Shown piece after piece: positions 13,655 through 19,862 of a stretch of DNA of 25,684 nt. Location: IMG/VR virus record IMGVR_UViG_3300032073_000220, positions 1-25,684 of that record, one strand, 5' to 3'. The DNA is from a virus. The position numbers and the translations under genes were made by a program. The stretch's first letter is position 1. Every line of letters starts with the position of its first letter. The notes beneath the pieces are model-generated. The model searched no databases. It was not told the DNA's origin and saw only the letters and a list, made by a program, of their open reading frames with translations.

Positions 13655-13920
13655 TGTCAGATAAAGTAAAAAATTATTATGAATCATTTTTAAAAACAGC
13701 CATAAAATCAAAAGAACAACTTGATAACTTTATTAAAACTGATGATGTTAAAAAGAAATTTAGTTCAAAAGAAATAGGATCTCTTGTTGATCTATGGTCA
13801 GGTAAGAACATAGTGGAAGCAGTAGAAGAGGTTGTAGAAGAAGTGTACAAAGATGCTTCAGACTTACTAGATCCCTTTACAAAAAAGGACTATAAATTTA
13901 AAAATAATAAAAAGAAATAG
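13654..13920 (+). CDS. Lys-rich hypothetical protein, 88 residues
   Basis: The product is a charged, probably helical protein: Lys-rich beginning, an acidic middle (VVEEVYKDASDLLDP) and a Lys/Asn tail (KDYKFKNNKKK). It lies between the primase-helicase and the ribonucleotide reductase with a 9-base gap to the latter. No family recognised; the mixed-charge pattern suggests a protein or nucleic-acid adaptor at most. Confidence 0.7.
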   Translation: MSDKVKNYYESFLKTAIKSKEQLDNFIKTDDVKKKFSSKEIGSLVDLWSGKNIVEAVEEVVEEVYKDASDLLDPFTKKDYKFKNNKKK

Positions 13921-13929
13921 GAAATAACT

Positions 13930-15798
13930 ATGACACCTTATGAACAATTCATCCACTTGTCACGCTATTCCCGTTATCTAGATGAGCATAATCGTCGTGA
14001 AACGTGGTTAGAGACTGTAGACCGTCTTGTCAAGTTTTGGAAAGAGCAAGTCTCATCAAATGTAATAACCGAACAGGAATTTACAGACCTATACACTGCA
14101 ATCTATCACCGTGATGTTATGCCAAGCATGAGATCTATGTGGTCTGCAGGAGATGCTTTATCTAAAAATCATTTTCGTGGGTATAACTGTAGCTTTGCTG
14201 TAGTAGACCATCCACGAGTATTTGATGAAATATTATATATATTAATGTCAGGAACAGGAGTAGGCTTTTCTGCTGAGTCGCAGCACGTAAACAAACTCCC
14301 AATAATAAATGACAATTTTGTTAACACCGAAAGAGAAATCATTATCGAGGACTCTGCCGAAGGTTGGGCTAAAGGCCTCAGAAAATTAATTGCTGATTTA
14401 TACCTTGGTAATGAACACAACTGGGATTACTCCCATATTCGTCCAGAAGGCGCACGTTTAAAGACTATGGGCGGTAGGGCTTCTGGCCCACAACCTTTGA
14501 AGTCTCTCTTCTTTTTTATAACTGACATGTTTAAAAGGGCAGGGGGTCGAAAACTAAGACCAATCGAAGTACATGATATTGTATGTAAAATTGCCGAAGT
14601 TGTGGTAGTAGGCGGGGTAAGACGATCTGCTCTTATTTCAATATCAGATCTTGGAGACCCAGAAGTAAGAGACTGTAAGTCTGGTCGTTGGTGGGAAACT
14701 ACTTCTCATCGTGCTTTGGCTAACAACTCAGCAGCCTATGATTCTAAGCCCTCTATGCACGTTTTTATGGATGAGTGGACAGCTTTAATGAAGTCTGGCT
14801 CTGGTGAAAGAGGTATTTACTCTCGTTACGGAGCTAAAAATCTAGCCCCTGCTCGTAGAGATGAAGAACAGATTTTAGGTACAAACCCTTGCGCTGAAAT
14901 ACAGTTACGTTCAAATCAACTGTGCAACCTCTCAGAAGTTGTTTGTCGAGAGGAAGATACAGAAGAAGACCTATTAAGAAAGGTTAAACTTGCAACTATT
15001 TTAGGCACGTTACAGGCCTCTCTTACTGACTTTAAATATGTTCGTAAGATATGGCAAAAGAACTGTGAAGATGAACGTTTACTAGGCGTATCTTTAACAG
15101 GAATACAAGATTGTAAAATCTTGCGAGAACCAGACCCCGATATGTTAGAAAGACTACGTGATGCCGCAAATGAAGTTAATGTTGAATACTCCGAGAAGCT
15201 TGGAATCAACCCCGCAACTGCGATTACTACAATTAAGCCTAGCGGCACTGTCAGTCAGCTTGTGGACTCTAGCTCTGGCATTCATGGGCGTTTTTCACCT
15301 TACTATATAAGAACTGTTCGTCAGGCTAACAACGACCCTTTAACTGATTTGTTAAAAGACCAAGGGGTTCCCAATGAGTGTGACATTATGAATCCTGGAA
15401 ATACTACTGTATTTTCTTTTCCTATTAAATCACCAGAAGGTGCTACTCTTGCTAATGAGCAAACAGCAATCGAACAGCTTGAGAATTGGAAGCTTTTCCA
15501 AAAGCACTGGTCAGAACACTCTGTTTCCGTAACGGTCTATGTTAAAGACGATGAATGGATGGAAGTAGGCTCTTGGGTTTATACTAACTTTGATTACATT
15601 ACTGGTGTTAGTTTCCTACCTTACTCCGATCATACCTATGATCAAGCCCCTTATCAGCCTTGTTCTAAAGAAGAATATGAAAAGGCATTGGAGGCACAGC
15701 CTTCTGTAGACTATAACAAACTTTCAGAATTTGAGATTGAAGATAGTACTGAAGGTTCACAAACTTTAGCATGTTCTGCTGGCGGTTGTGAGATATAA
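13930..15798 (+). CDS. nrdJ: B12-dependent (class II) ribonucleoside-triphosphate reductase
   Basis: A 622-residue monomeric class II reductase that makes deoxynucleotides using adenosylcobalamin. The key residues line up with the Lactobacillus leichmannii enzyme: C87 in GYNCSF (C119), C321 in TNPCAEI (thiyl radical C408), E323 (E410) and C332 (C419, same 11-residue spacing). The C-terminal pair C615 and C620 in CSAGGCEI matches C731/C736, which pass electrons to the active site. TIKPSGTVSQLVDSSSGIHG is the conserved phosphate-site region. It needs no oxygen and no second subunit but relies on host cobalamin. The nearby glutaredoxin could be its reductant. The enzyme is shorter than the 739-residue model. 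Confidence 0.93.
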   Translation: MTPYEQFIHLSRYSRYLDEHNRRETWLETVDRLVKFWKEQVSSNVITEQEFTDLYTAIYHRDVMPSMRSMWSAGDALSKNHFRGYNCSFAVVDHPRVFDEILYILMSGTGVGFSAESQHVNKLPIINDNFVNTEREIIIEDSAEGWAKGLRKLIADLYLGNEHNWDYSHIRPEGARLKTMGGRASGPQPLKSLFFFITDMFKRAGGRKLRPIEVHDIVCKIAEVVVVGGVRRSALISISDLGDPEVRDCKSGRWWETTSHRALANNSAAYDSKPSMHVFMDEWTALMKSGSGERGIYSRYGAKNLAPARRDEEQILGTNPCAEIQLRSNQLCNLSEVVCREEDTEEDLLRKVKLATILGTLQASLTDFKYVRKIWQKNCEDERLLGVSLTGIQDCKILREPDPDMLERLRDAANEVNVEYSEKLGINPATAITTIKPSGTVSQLVDSSSGIHGRFSPYYIRTVRQANNDPLTDLLKDQGVPNECDIMNPGNTTVFSFPIKSPEGATLANEQTAIEQLENWKLFQKHWSEHSVSVTVYVKDDEWMEVGSWVYTNFDYITGVSFLPYSDHTYDQAPYQPCSKEEYEKALEAQPSVDYNKLSEFEIEDSTEGSQTLACSAGGCEI

Positions 15799-15967
15799 AT
15801 TACCTGACGTTAAAGAACAAATAACTACTCCTTGTAAGCTGGAGTGTAATATTGATGGTGCCTACTGCTCTGGTTGTGGTAGGCACATAGACGATATCCG
15901 TATGTGGTTGACTTATACGGAATATAAACGTAAACAGATTGTGAAGGAGATATCAGATGAAAGATAA
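15788..15967 (+). CDS. DUF1289-like small Cys-rich protein
   Basis: A 59-codon frame from GTG 15788 (overlapping the reductase end) to TAA 15967. It reads TTPCKLECNIDGAYCSGCGR followed by HIDDIRMW and a charged helix. PC...C......C.GCGR..DDI..W is the DUF1289 pattern, a short proteobacterial family thought to bind metal or an iron-sulfur centre by its Cys. The start is uncertain: the GTG has only a weak GGCGG upstream, and the promoter motif copy 3 lies within the first dozen codons, encoding LPDVKEQ. No later usable start precedes the Cys core. Confidence 0.65.
   Translation: MRYKLPDVKEQITTPCKLECNIDGAYCSGCGRHIDDIRMWLTYTEYKRKQIVKEISDER
15798..15820 (+). promoter_or_regulatory. Putative phage RNA polymerase promoter, copy 3
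   Basis: The exact 20-base block is at 15801-15820, with proposed +1 at G15815. It shares an extended upstream sequence TAAAT with copy 4. It lies directly after the reductase stop codon but inside the DUF1289-like frame. Transcripts starting here would lack that gene's start and begin effectively with the membrane peptide at 15957. Expected targets are the DUF1127-like, acidic and glutaredoxin genes. Confidence 0.65.
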
Positions 15968-16085
15968 ACACCCATTTGCTTGGATGATCGGTTCTTTTAT
16001 TGGAAAGACTGTTGCTTTAGTATTTATGTCTACAATGATGACAATGATCGGTATGTACGTACTGGCCTTAATAGGAATGTTGTAA
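15957..16085 (+). CDS. Small membrane peptide, 42 residues
   Basis: AAGGAGAT at 15944-15951 precedes ATG 15957. The product, MKDKHPFAWMIGSFIGKTVA followed by a Met-rich hydrophobic run to MYVLALIGML, is one membrane-spanning helix with a short charged N-terminus. Its TAA overlaps the next ATG as TAATG. It overlaps the DUF1289-like end by 11 bases. Function unknown; size and shape would suit a membrane-targeting regulator. Confidence 0.7.
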   Translation: MKDKHPFAWMIGSFIGKTVALVFMSTMMTMIGMYVLALIGML

Positions 16086-16336
16086 TGGCAGATATAATAG
16101 ATCTAATCCCCGTTATTTCTAAAAAAAGAGAAGATTCCTCTTTAAATAAATTTTATGATAAACATGACGAGGTTTTAGATCTTTGCGAAGATCTTTTTCC
16201 AGATGGAACAATTGTAATTGCTTTAGATGAAAAGACTTTACAAGTATCTTCTACTATAAAAGATAAAAATATTGTAATAGGCATGTTAATAGAAACTCTT
16301 AAAAATATGGACGATCCAGGAGATGACGCTGCATGA
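16085..16336 (+). CDS. Hypothetical protein, 83 residues
   Basis: The frame is open from ATG 15980, but ATG 16085 is preferred because it sits on the TAATG of the preceding gene. The 35 residues upstream read out of frame through the membrane peptide and look non-protein-like. The product is acidic, with an alpha/beta look (FPDGTIVIALDEKTLQVSS) and the end MDDPGDDAA. No family recognised. Confidence 0.7.
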   Translation: MADIIDLIPVISKKREDSSLNKFYDKHDEVLDLCEDLFPDGTIVIALDEKTLQVSSTIKDKNIVIGMLIETLKNMDDPGDDAA

Positions 16337-16530
16337 TTAAATTATTTACTGAAAACTGGGCGATTAGATATATCAACTATTTAACTACTTGGCGACAACA
16401 TAGACAGACTATAAAAGAACTTAATATGCTTACAGATAAACAACTACAAGATATTGGTTTAAACAGGCATAATATAAGTCAGTTAATATGGTTAAAAGAA
16501 GATAAAATTAAAAAAGGTTTGAAAAAATGA
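16333..16530 (+). CDS. DUF1127-like small protein
   Basis: A 65-residue protein coupled by ATGA to the gene before and after. It has an N-terminal W..R..R..I.EL segment (TWRQHRQTIKELNMLTDKQL) followed by QDIGLNRHNISQLIW. The L....L.DIGL.R.DI pattern is the YjiS/DUF1127 signature, abundant in alpha- and gammaproteobacteria. In some hosts small DUF1127 proteins affect RNA turnover or phosphate and carbon metabolism. A phage copy could change host RNA decay, which is inference. Confidence 0.75.
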   Translation: MIKLFTENWAIRYINYLTTWRQHRQTIKELNMLTDKQLQDIGLNRHNISQLIWLKEDKIKKGLKK

Positions 16531-16769
16531 TAGATGAAAATATATTAGAAGACGAAGAAAATATAGAGTTGAACAATATGATAGAAGATATGTTTAACGA
16601 GTATATGGCAGACGGATTTGATTTGAACACTGATATGACCTTTGATGAAATATTTAAAAAGGTATTTTCAGATGCTGTTTTAATAGCTATGGATACTTTT
16701 GAAGAAGGCCAATATGAAGATCTAGAAGAAGAACTTATGGATGACGAAGACCCTGACGAGGCAGCGTAA
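16527..16769 (+). CDS. Very acidic hypothetical protein, 80 residues
   Basis: Asp and Glu dominate both ends (ENILEDEENIELNNMIEDMF and DLEEELMDDEDPDEAA), with an amphipathic middle (FDEIFKKVFSDAVLIAMDTF). Such composition is seen in DNA-mimic inhibitors of host nucleases or polymerase, but many unrelated phage early proteins share it. It is coupled by ATGA and TAATG to its neighbours. Confidence 0.75.
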   Translation: MIDENILEDEENIELNNMIEDMFNEYMADGFDLNTDMTFDEIFKKVFSDAVLIAMDTFEEGQYEDLEEELMDDEDPDEAA

Positions 16770-16957
16770 TGGAAGCAATAAAAAAAGAGCTTTATGATGT
16801 GTCTCGAAGCTACATGGTTACACGAGTAGCTGAAGTTTTAGCTTCGGACGAAGACGAAGCAGAACAACTAGCTCGTGAAAATGGCGATGGTATATTCTGG
16901 AGAGAATACGATGGTGAGTATATAGAAGAAGTAGACTTTACTGTGGAGCCTTCATAA
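16769..16957 (+). CDS. Hypothetical acidic protein, 62 residues
   Basis: A strand-helix-strand pattern is visible: YDVSRSYMVTRVAEVLASDE, then DEAEQLARENGDG, then EVDFTVEP. This resembles small phage and plasmid proteins of the DpnD/PcfM kind, in which an acidic helix follows a first strand. The match is by shape only. It begins at the TAATG of the previous gene. Confidence 0.65.
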   Translation: MEAIKKELYDVSRSYMVTRVAEVLASDEDEAEQLARENGDGIFWREYDGEYIEEVDFTVEPS

Positions 16958-16958
16958 A

Positions 16959-17201
16959 ATGTATTTTATAGTAGGCAAAGATGGCTGTGACTTCTGTGAT
17001 GCTGCTAAAGCAATACTAGACAAAGATCATGTAGCTTATGTTTACAAGAATCTATCTACAATACCTACAGTAGAAAGAGAAAAGTGGACTAATTTAATAA
17101 AAGACGACTTGGGGTGTACCACTGTCCCAGTTGTTATTGAACTTGTTGGTGGTTATGAAGAATTAAAAGGAAGAGTAAATTATGACAGACACGTTAAATA
17201 A
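16959..17201 (+). CDS. Glutaredoxin
   Basis: An 80-residue single-domain redox protein. The active site is GCDFCDAA near residues 9-16 (C10, C13), and the conserved cis-proline segment is TVPVVIEL (about residues 52-59), followed by a GGYEEL glutathione-site turn. It reduces disulfides with glutathione or thioredoxin reductase. It is a likely electron donor for the C-terminal cysteines of the phage ribonucleotide reductase, about 1.2 kb upstream. It overlaps the next gene by 20 bases. Confidence 0.85.
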   Translation: MYFIVGKDGCDFCDAAKAILDKDHVAYVYKNLSTIPTVEREKWTNLIKDDLGCTTVPVVIELVGGYEELKGRVNYDRHVK

Positions 17202-17445
17202 AACCGATAGTCGTGCAAAATTCACCCTCAACGAAAAAGAACACTTTGTTGATGAGTTGACAGATGAGCAACGTACACAGCTTAGCTTAATTGTTGCTGC
17301 CGAACAGACTTTGGTCCGTTTGCAAGCAGAAATTAATATTATTATGATTGGTAAAGAAAAAATTATAGCAGATCTTGATAAGGGGATTAACAATGACCTT
17401 GAAGCCTCAGAAGTCCCTACCCCAGAAGGCCCCGCCACCACCTAA
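17182..17445 (+). CDS. DUF6447-like helical phage protein
   Basis: An 87-residue protein: FTLNEKEHFVDELTDEQRTQ, then a long helix (LSLIVAAEQTLVRLQAEINI, then MIGKEKIIADL). A short beta start, a DELT/S-E motif and a helix with a Q-x-LxRLQxEI pattern is typical of a small phage family I know as DUF6447-like. AAGGAAGAG precedes ATG 17182. Function unknown. Confidence 0.65.
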   Translation: MTDTLNKTDSRAKFTLNEKEHFVDELTDEQRTQLSLIVAAEQTLVRLQAEINIIMIGKEKIIADLDKGINNDLEASEVPTPEGPATT

Positions 17446-17845
17446 AAAAGGCCGTGGACGCCCTGCTGGAAAGCCTGTAGCAAAAATAAAGTTGAAACCT
17501 AGCACTCGAACAGCTAAAGAACTCTACTACAAAAAATATGGTGAAATAGGTGTTTGTGCGGTTTATGGTATAGATGAATTTACTGACGCTTTGATTGATT
17601 ATCTCTGGAATCATCCTGAAATGGAAATTATTGTAACAGACCCTGATCCTTCTAAAGTTGATAATATAAATAAAAAGTATGGCGCAAGAAGCTTTTCTGC
17701 TTACAGATGGCATACTTACGACCACAGAGGGTTTATACAGGAATGCCCTGTTGGAGTTGTAGTAGTTTCCAAAGACTTAATTGAAGAAGTCCTTTTACAA
17801 CCTAACCCTGATCAAATAGAATTTGTAGTATTGGAAGAGTTATGA
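17393..17845 (+). CDS. Hypothetical protein with AT-hook-like N-terminus
   Basis: ATG 17393 follows AAGGGG and overlaps the previous gene by 53 bases; an upstream in-frame start at 17375 lacks a ribosome site. Of 150 residues, 1-35 are Pro/Lys-rich with PKKGRGRPAGKP, an AT-hook-like motif that could grip A+T-rich minor grooves. Residues about 50-150 look like a Rossmann-type alpha/beta domain (GEIGVCAVYGIDEFTDALID, IIVTDPDPSKV, GVVVVSKDLIEEVL). No catalytic signature is clear. Confidence 0.7.
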   Translation: MTLKPQKSLPQKAPPPPKKGRGRPAGKPVAKIKLKPSTRTAKELYYKKYGEIGVCAVYGIDEFTDALIDYLWNHPEMEIIVTDPDPSKVDNINKKYGARSFSAYRWHTYDHRGFIQECPVGVVVVSKDLIEEVLLQPNPDQIEFVVLEEL

Positions 17846-18078
17846 TGGTCAACACGCTAGAAACCTTTATTCCTTATGATCAAAAACTAGGCTACATTGA
17901 TGTAGAGTTTGTCTCTATGGAGAGAAGCCAAGACTATTATGGCTACGCTAAAGACAAAGACAAGTTTTCTGATATAATGGTTGTGAAGTATAAAGGAAAG
18001 AATTATGAACTCAATTGGCACTATCGTTATGCTTACTTTTCAGGTAAAATTGGAAAGATAGAAGGATACATACCATGA
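17842..18078 (+). CDS. Hypothetical protein, 78 residues
   Basis: It overlaps the previous gene by ATGA and has GGAAGAG upstream. The product is rich in Tyr and Lys (MERSQDYYGYAKDKDKF, NYELNWHYRYAYFSG) and likely beta-rich. No family recognised. ATGA overlap with the next gene. Confidence 0.7.
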   Translation: MMVNTLETFIPYDQKLGYIDVEFVSMERSQDYYGYAKDKDKFSDIMVVKYKGKNYELNWHYRYAYFSGKIGKIEGYIP

Positions 18079-18353
18079 ATGAATTAGACAGAAATATGGA
18101 ACCGACTTCAAAGTCAATATATAATGAGTTGGCAATAAAAGGCGGTGCTACTATTGTAGACGTTGGTGATGAGTTTGATGTTCATTGCTATGGAGAAATT
18201 CGTTGGGATTCTAACTTTGATGTTGTCTGCGAAGACATGGAAGATGACTTCATATGGATTTGCAGAGACACCGAGAACCATAATACTTGGGAAGAGATTG
18301 TTCGATATCTTAATACAACAGATCGAAAGGTTGTGGAGATTAGTGCAGTATGA
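18075..18353 (+). CDS. Hypothetical acidic protein, 92 residues
   Basis: Coupled by ATGA. The product contains GATIVDVGDEFDVHCYGEIR and VVCEDMEDDFIWICRDT, a beta-rich acidic domain with several Cys and Trp. A second frame (18163-18360) is an out-of-frame shadow. No family recognised. Confidence 0.7.
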   Translation: MNELDRNMEPTSKSIYNELAIKGGATIVDVGDEFDVHCYGEIRWDSNFDVVCEDMEDDFIWICRDTENHNTWEEIVRYLNTTDRKVVEISAV

Positions 18354-18388
18354 TATCTAAGAAATTACAATATAGTCTGGAGGACTTT

Positions 18389-18514
18389 ATGTCAACATTT
18401 AAACTTAAAATGAGGCAAGCTTGGGGAAACCTAAAGCTAAGTGTGATGTCTAATAAAAGAGCCTTGCTTATAGGTTTTATATTAGGTGTCGTGGCCACTA
18501 CAATTATAACCTAA
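18389..18514 (+). CDS. Small single-span membrane protein, 41 residues
   Basis: TGGAGG at 18378-18383 lies 5 bases before ATG 18389, so this start is chosen. An alternative start at 18350, on the ATGA of the previous stop, would add 13 residues. The N-terminal half is basic (MSTFKLKMRQAWGNLKLSVM) and the C-terminus is one hydrophobic span (RALLIGFILGVVATTIIT). It ends 8 bases before the strong terminator, so it is the last gene of the left operon. The shape would suit a small holin or membrane effector; not proven. Confidence 0.65.
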   Translation: MSTFKLKMRQAWGNLKLSVMSNKRALLIGFILGVVATTIIT

Positions 18515-18521
18515 AACCTTT

Positions 18522-18585
18522 CCCTTCAACCTCTCTCTGGCATTGCGCTAGGGGGAGGTTGAGGGGTAATCTTTTTTTTTTTTTT
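18522..18585 (+). terminator. Strong intrinsic terminator ending the left gene block
   Basis: CCCTTCAACCTCTCTCT (18522-18538) pairs along all 17 bases with AGGGGGAGGTTGAGGGG (18550-18566), four pairs being G-T, around an 11-base loop. A run of 14 T follows at 18572-18585 after five bases. It lies where replication and nucleotide genes give way to the packaging block, so it probably stops or attenuates early transcription much as the T7 early terminator does. Confidence 0.92.
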
Positions 18586-18599
18586 GAGGAAAGCAGCTT

Positions 18600-18848
18600 A
18601 TGGAAAATGACATTATCATTGAACAACAGGCTTCCACCATAGGTACTAAGACAATTAACATTGGTACAGGTGGCGGGAGTGATGTTGAGGCAGGTATACA
18701 ATTTATCTATCACATGCGGGAACACCTTGTTGACATTGGTATTGCCACTGTTTATGCAATAGCCATTTATGCTGTTGTTTTGTTCCTAAAACGCAAGTTT
18801 ACTCACTGCAAGTGTTCTCACTGTGGTTGTGATAAAGATTGCAGATAA
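18600..18848 (+). CDS. Membrane protein with Cys-rich cytoplasmic tail
   Basis: An 82-residue protein, GAGGA directly after the terminator T-run giving its ribosome site. Residues 1-40 are soluble (ENDIIIEQQASTIGTKTINI, then Gly-rich). A membrane span covers about 45-65 (VDIGIATVYAIAIYAVVLFL), followed by KRKF and a tail with five Cys (HCKCSHCGCDKDC) that could bind zinc. It stands between the terminator and promoter copy 4, so its transcription depends on read-through or an unseen promoter. Function unknown. Confidence 0.7.
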   Translation: MENDIIIEQQASTIGTKTINIGTGGGSDVEAGIQFIYHMREHLVDIGIATVYAIAIYAVVLFLKRKFTHCKCSHCGCDKDCR

Positions 18849-18870
18849 ATTACCTGACGTTTAAGAATAA
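18848..18870 (+). promoter_or_regulatory. Putative phage RNA polymerase promoter, copy 4 (variant)
   Basis: The block at 18851-18870 matches the repeated motif at 18 of 20 positions; changes are A to T at position 12 and C to T at position 18. Proposed +1 is G18865. It heads the packaging and structural block and is followed by a 6-bp hairpin (AAGATC 18869-18874 with GATCTT 18878-18883) that would protect the transcript's 5' end. The changes could tune strength. Confidence 0.6.
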
Positions 18871-18895
18871 GATCTAAGATCTTTGAATAACTTTG

Positions 18896-19036
18896 CTAAG
18901 GCTCTGCTAAAGTGATACTGGGACTCTCTACTGACATCTGAAAGAGAACTCCTGAATTCCCCCCGATGATGTCCCAACGAGTATCTCTGTGATATCTCTC
19001 TTCGGGGGGTTATTAGTATCACTTTAGTATCCTTAG
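18896..19036 (+). ncRNA. Structured non-coding element (three-way junction)
   Basis: No gene fits in 18849-19208. Nested pairings are visible. CTAAGG 18896-18901 pairs with CCTTAG 19031-19036. The 13-base CTAAAGTGATACT 18907-18919 pairs perfectly with AGTATCACTTTAG 19015-19027. Inside are two arms: TCTCT/AGAGA (18925-18929/18943-18947, with GGA/TCC outside it) and CCCCCCGA/TCGGGGGG (18959-18966/19002-19009). No T-run follows, so it is not an ordinary terminator. It could be a leader RNA, an RNase III processing site, a small RNA, or a DNA site for packaging or replication. Confidence 0.55.
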
Positions 19037-19208
19037 TGTAAGTATTATTGTGATAGTTTTCAAGAGAATAAATTGTTATAAATAATAGTATAAAAATTAA
19101 TATTTTCAATAAGTTATCTTACGCATATAATAATTTACTGAAAGTAATAATAAAAAATTTTAACTGAATTTAAAACAGATACGATAAAAAACCTAAGAAG
19201 GAAAAACT
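19037..19208 (+). other. A+T-rich non-coding stretch upstream of small terminase
   Basis: This part of the 360-base gene-free region is almost entirely A and T, with runs such as AATTGTTATAAATAATAGTA and AATAATAAAAAATTTTAAC. T7's primary origin combines a phage promoter with a nearby A+T-rich stretch; the same arrangement occurs here after promoter copy 4, so an origin role is possible. It could equally be only a leader with the ribosome site AAGAAGGA at its end. Confidence 0.4.
19103..19131 (+). promoter_or_regulatory. Candidate host sigma70 promoter upstream of small terminase
   Basis: TTTTCA at 19103-19108 (4 of 6 for -35) and a perfect TATAAT at 19126-19131 are 17 bases apart, the ideal spacing. 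It lies 78 bases before the small terminase start. The surrounding sequence is so A+T-rich that chance is a real alternative. Confidence 0.4.
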
Positions 19209-19568
19209 ATGGCAAATCCAAATCCAACCATCCGAATGAATGGTGGTAAGAGAGAGGGTGCAGGACGTCCTAAAGGCTCTAAGAGTATACACTCTATGGC
19301 TTCTGTGAAGAAGCTTGAGGAGTTAGAATTCGACCCTATTGAGCAAATGGTTAAGCAGTTTAAAGACATTGATGAGGCTCTATTGTCTGGTGATATTAGG
19401 ATAGGTTCTGGTGCCTATGCTCAGTTGATAGCTACTAAAGGTCAGCTAATCAACAACCTAATGCAGTATGGATACAAAAGAATACCAGACAAGATCGAGC
19501 AAGAAATCACGGAAAAACGTCCTGTGTCTATTGTTCTTACTGACACTAAAAATAAAAATAAGGAATAA
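19209..19568 (+). CDS. Putative small terminase subunit (DNA maturase A-like)
   Basis: A 119-residue basic protein. The N-terminus carries GGKREGAGRPKGSKSIHSM, an AT-hook-like Gly-Arg-Pro segment common in phage small terminases, followed by helices (MASVKKLEELEFDPIEQMVK and LIATKGQLINNLMQYGYK). It stands 0.9 kb before the large terminase, as expected for a recognition subunit that binds the packaging site. The ribosome site is AAGAAGGA. Identification is by composition and place. Confidence 0.6.
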   Translation: MANPNPTIRMNGGKREGAGRPKGSKSIHSMASVKKLEELEFDPIEQMVKQFKDIDEALLSGDIRIGSGAYAQLIATKGQLINNLMQYGYKRIPDKIEQEITEKRPVSIVLTDTKNKNKE

Positions 19569-19574
19569 AAGAAC

Positions 19575-19856
19575 ATGGATGATCCCAATCGATGGCACCT
19601 AGCAAAAGGTGTACCCCTAACGTTTATATTAGGGATCGTTATACAAACCACTGCGTTAGTCTGGTATGTATCTAGCTTAGACTCTAATGTAGAGGCTAAC
19701 ACTCGTGAGATAGCGAGACACGAAATTCGTATTGTTGAACTAGAAAAGACATCAATAGCTCAAGCTATTATGCTGGGAAGGATTGATGAAAATATCAAGG
19801 CCATACGAGGCGCTGTAGAAACCATAGCAGCCCCAAGAAAAAGCGGAGGCCAATAA
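19575..19856 (+). CDS. Membrane-anchored coiled-coil protein (lysis candidate)
   Basis: A 93-residue protein with one N-terminal membrane span (about 10-31, LAKGVPLTFILGIVIQTTAL) and a following coiled coil (SNVEANTREIARHEIRIVEL, ARIDENIKAI-like heptads). The layout suits an Rz-type inner-membrane spanin or a small accessory of a lysis cassette. No paired outer-membrane lipoprotein is visible next to it. It sits between the two terminase genes. Confidence 0.6.
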   Translation: MDDPNRWHLAKGVPLTFILGIVIQTTALVWYVSSLDSNVEANTREIARHEIRIVELEKTSIAQAIMLGRIDENIKAIRGAVETIAAPRKSGGQ

Positions 19857-19862
19857 CACAAA

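Noticed and set aside
15980-16084. Upstream start of the 83-residue gene at 15980
   Set aside because: It runs through the membrane peptide gene in another frame, and ATG 16085 is coupled by TAATG.
18959-19013. CCCCCCGA/TCGGGGGG hairpin as an intrinsic terminator
   Set aside because: No T-run follows the stem, and it is nested inside a larger pairing.
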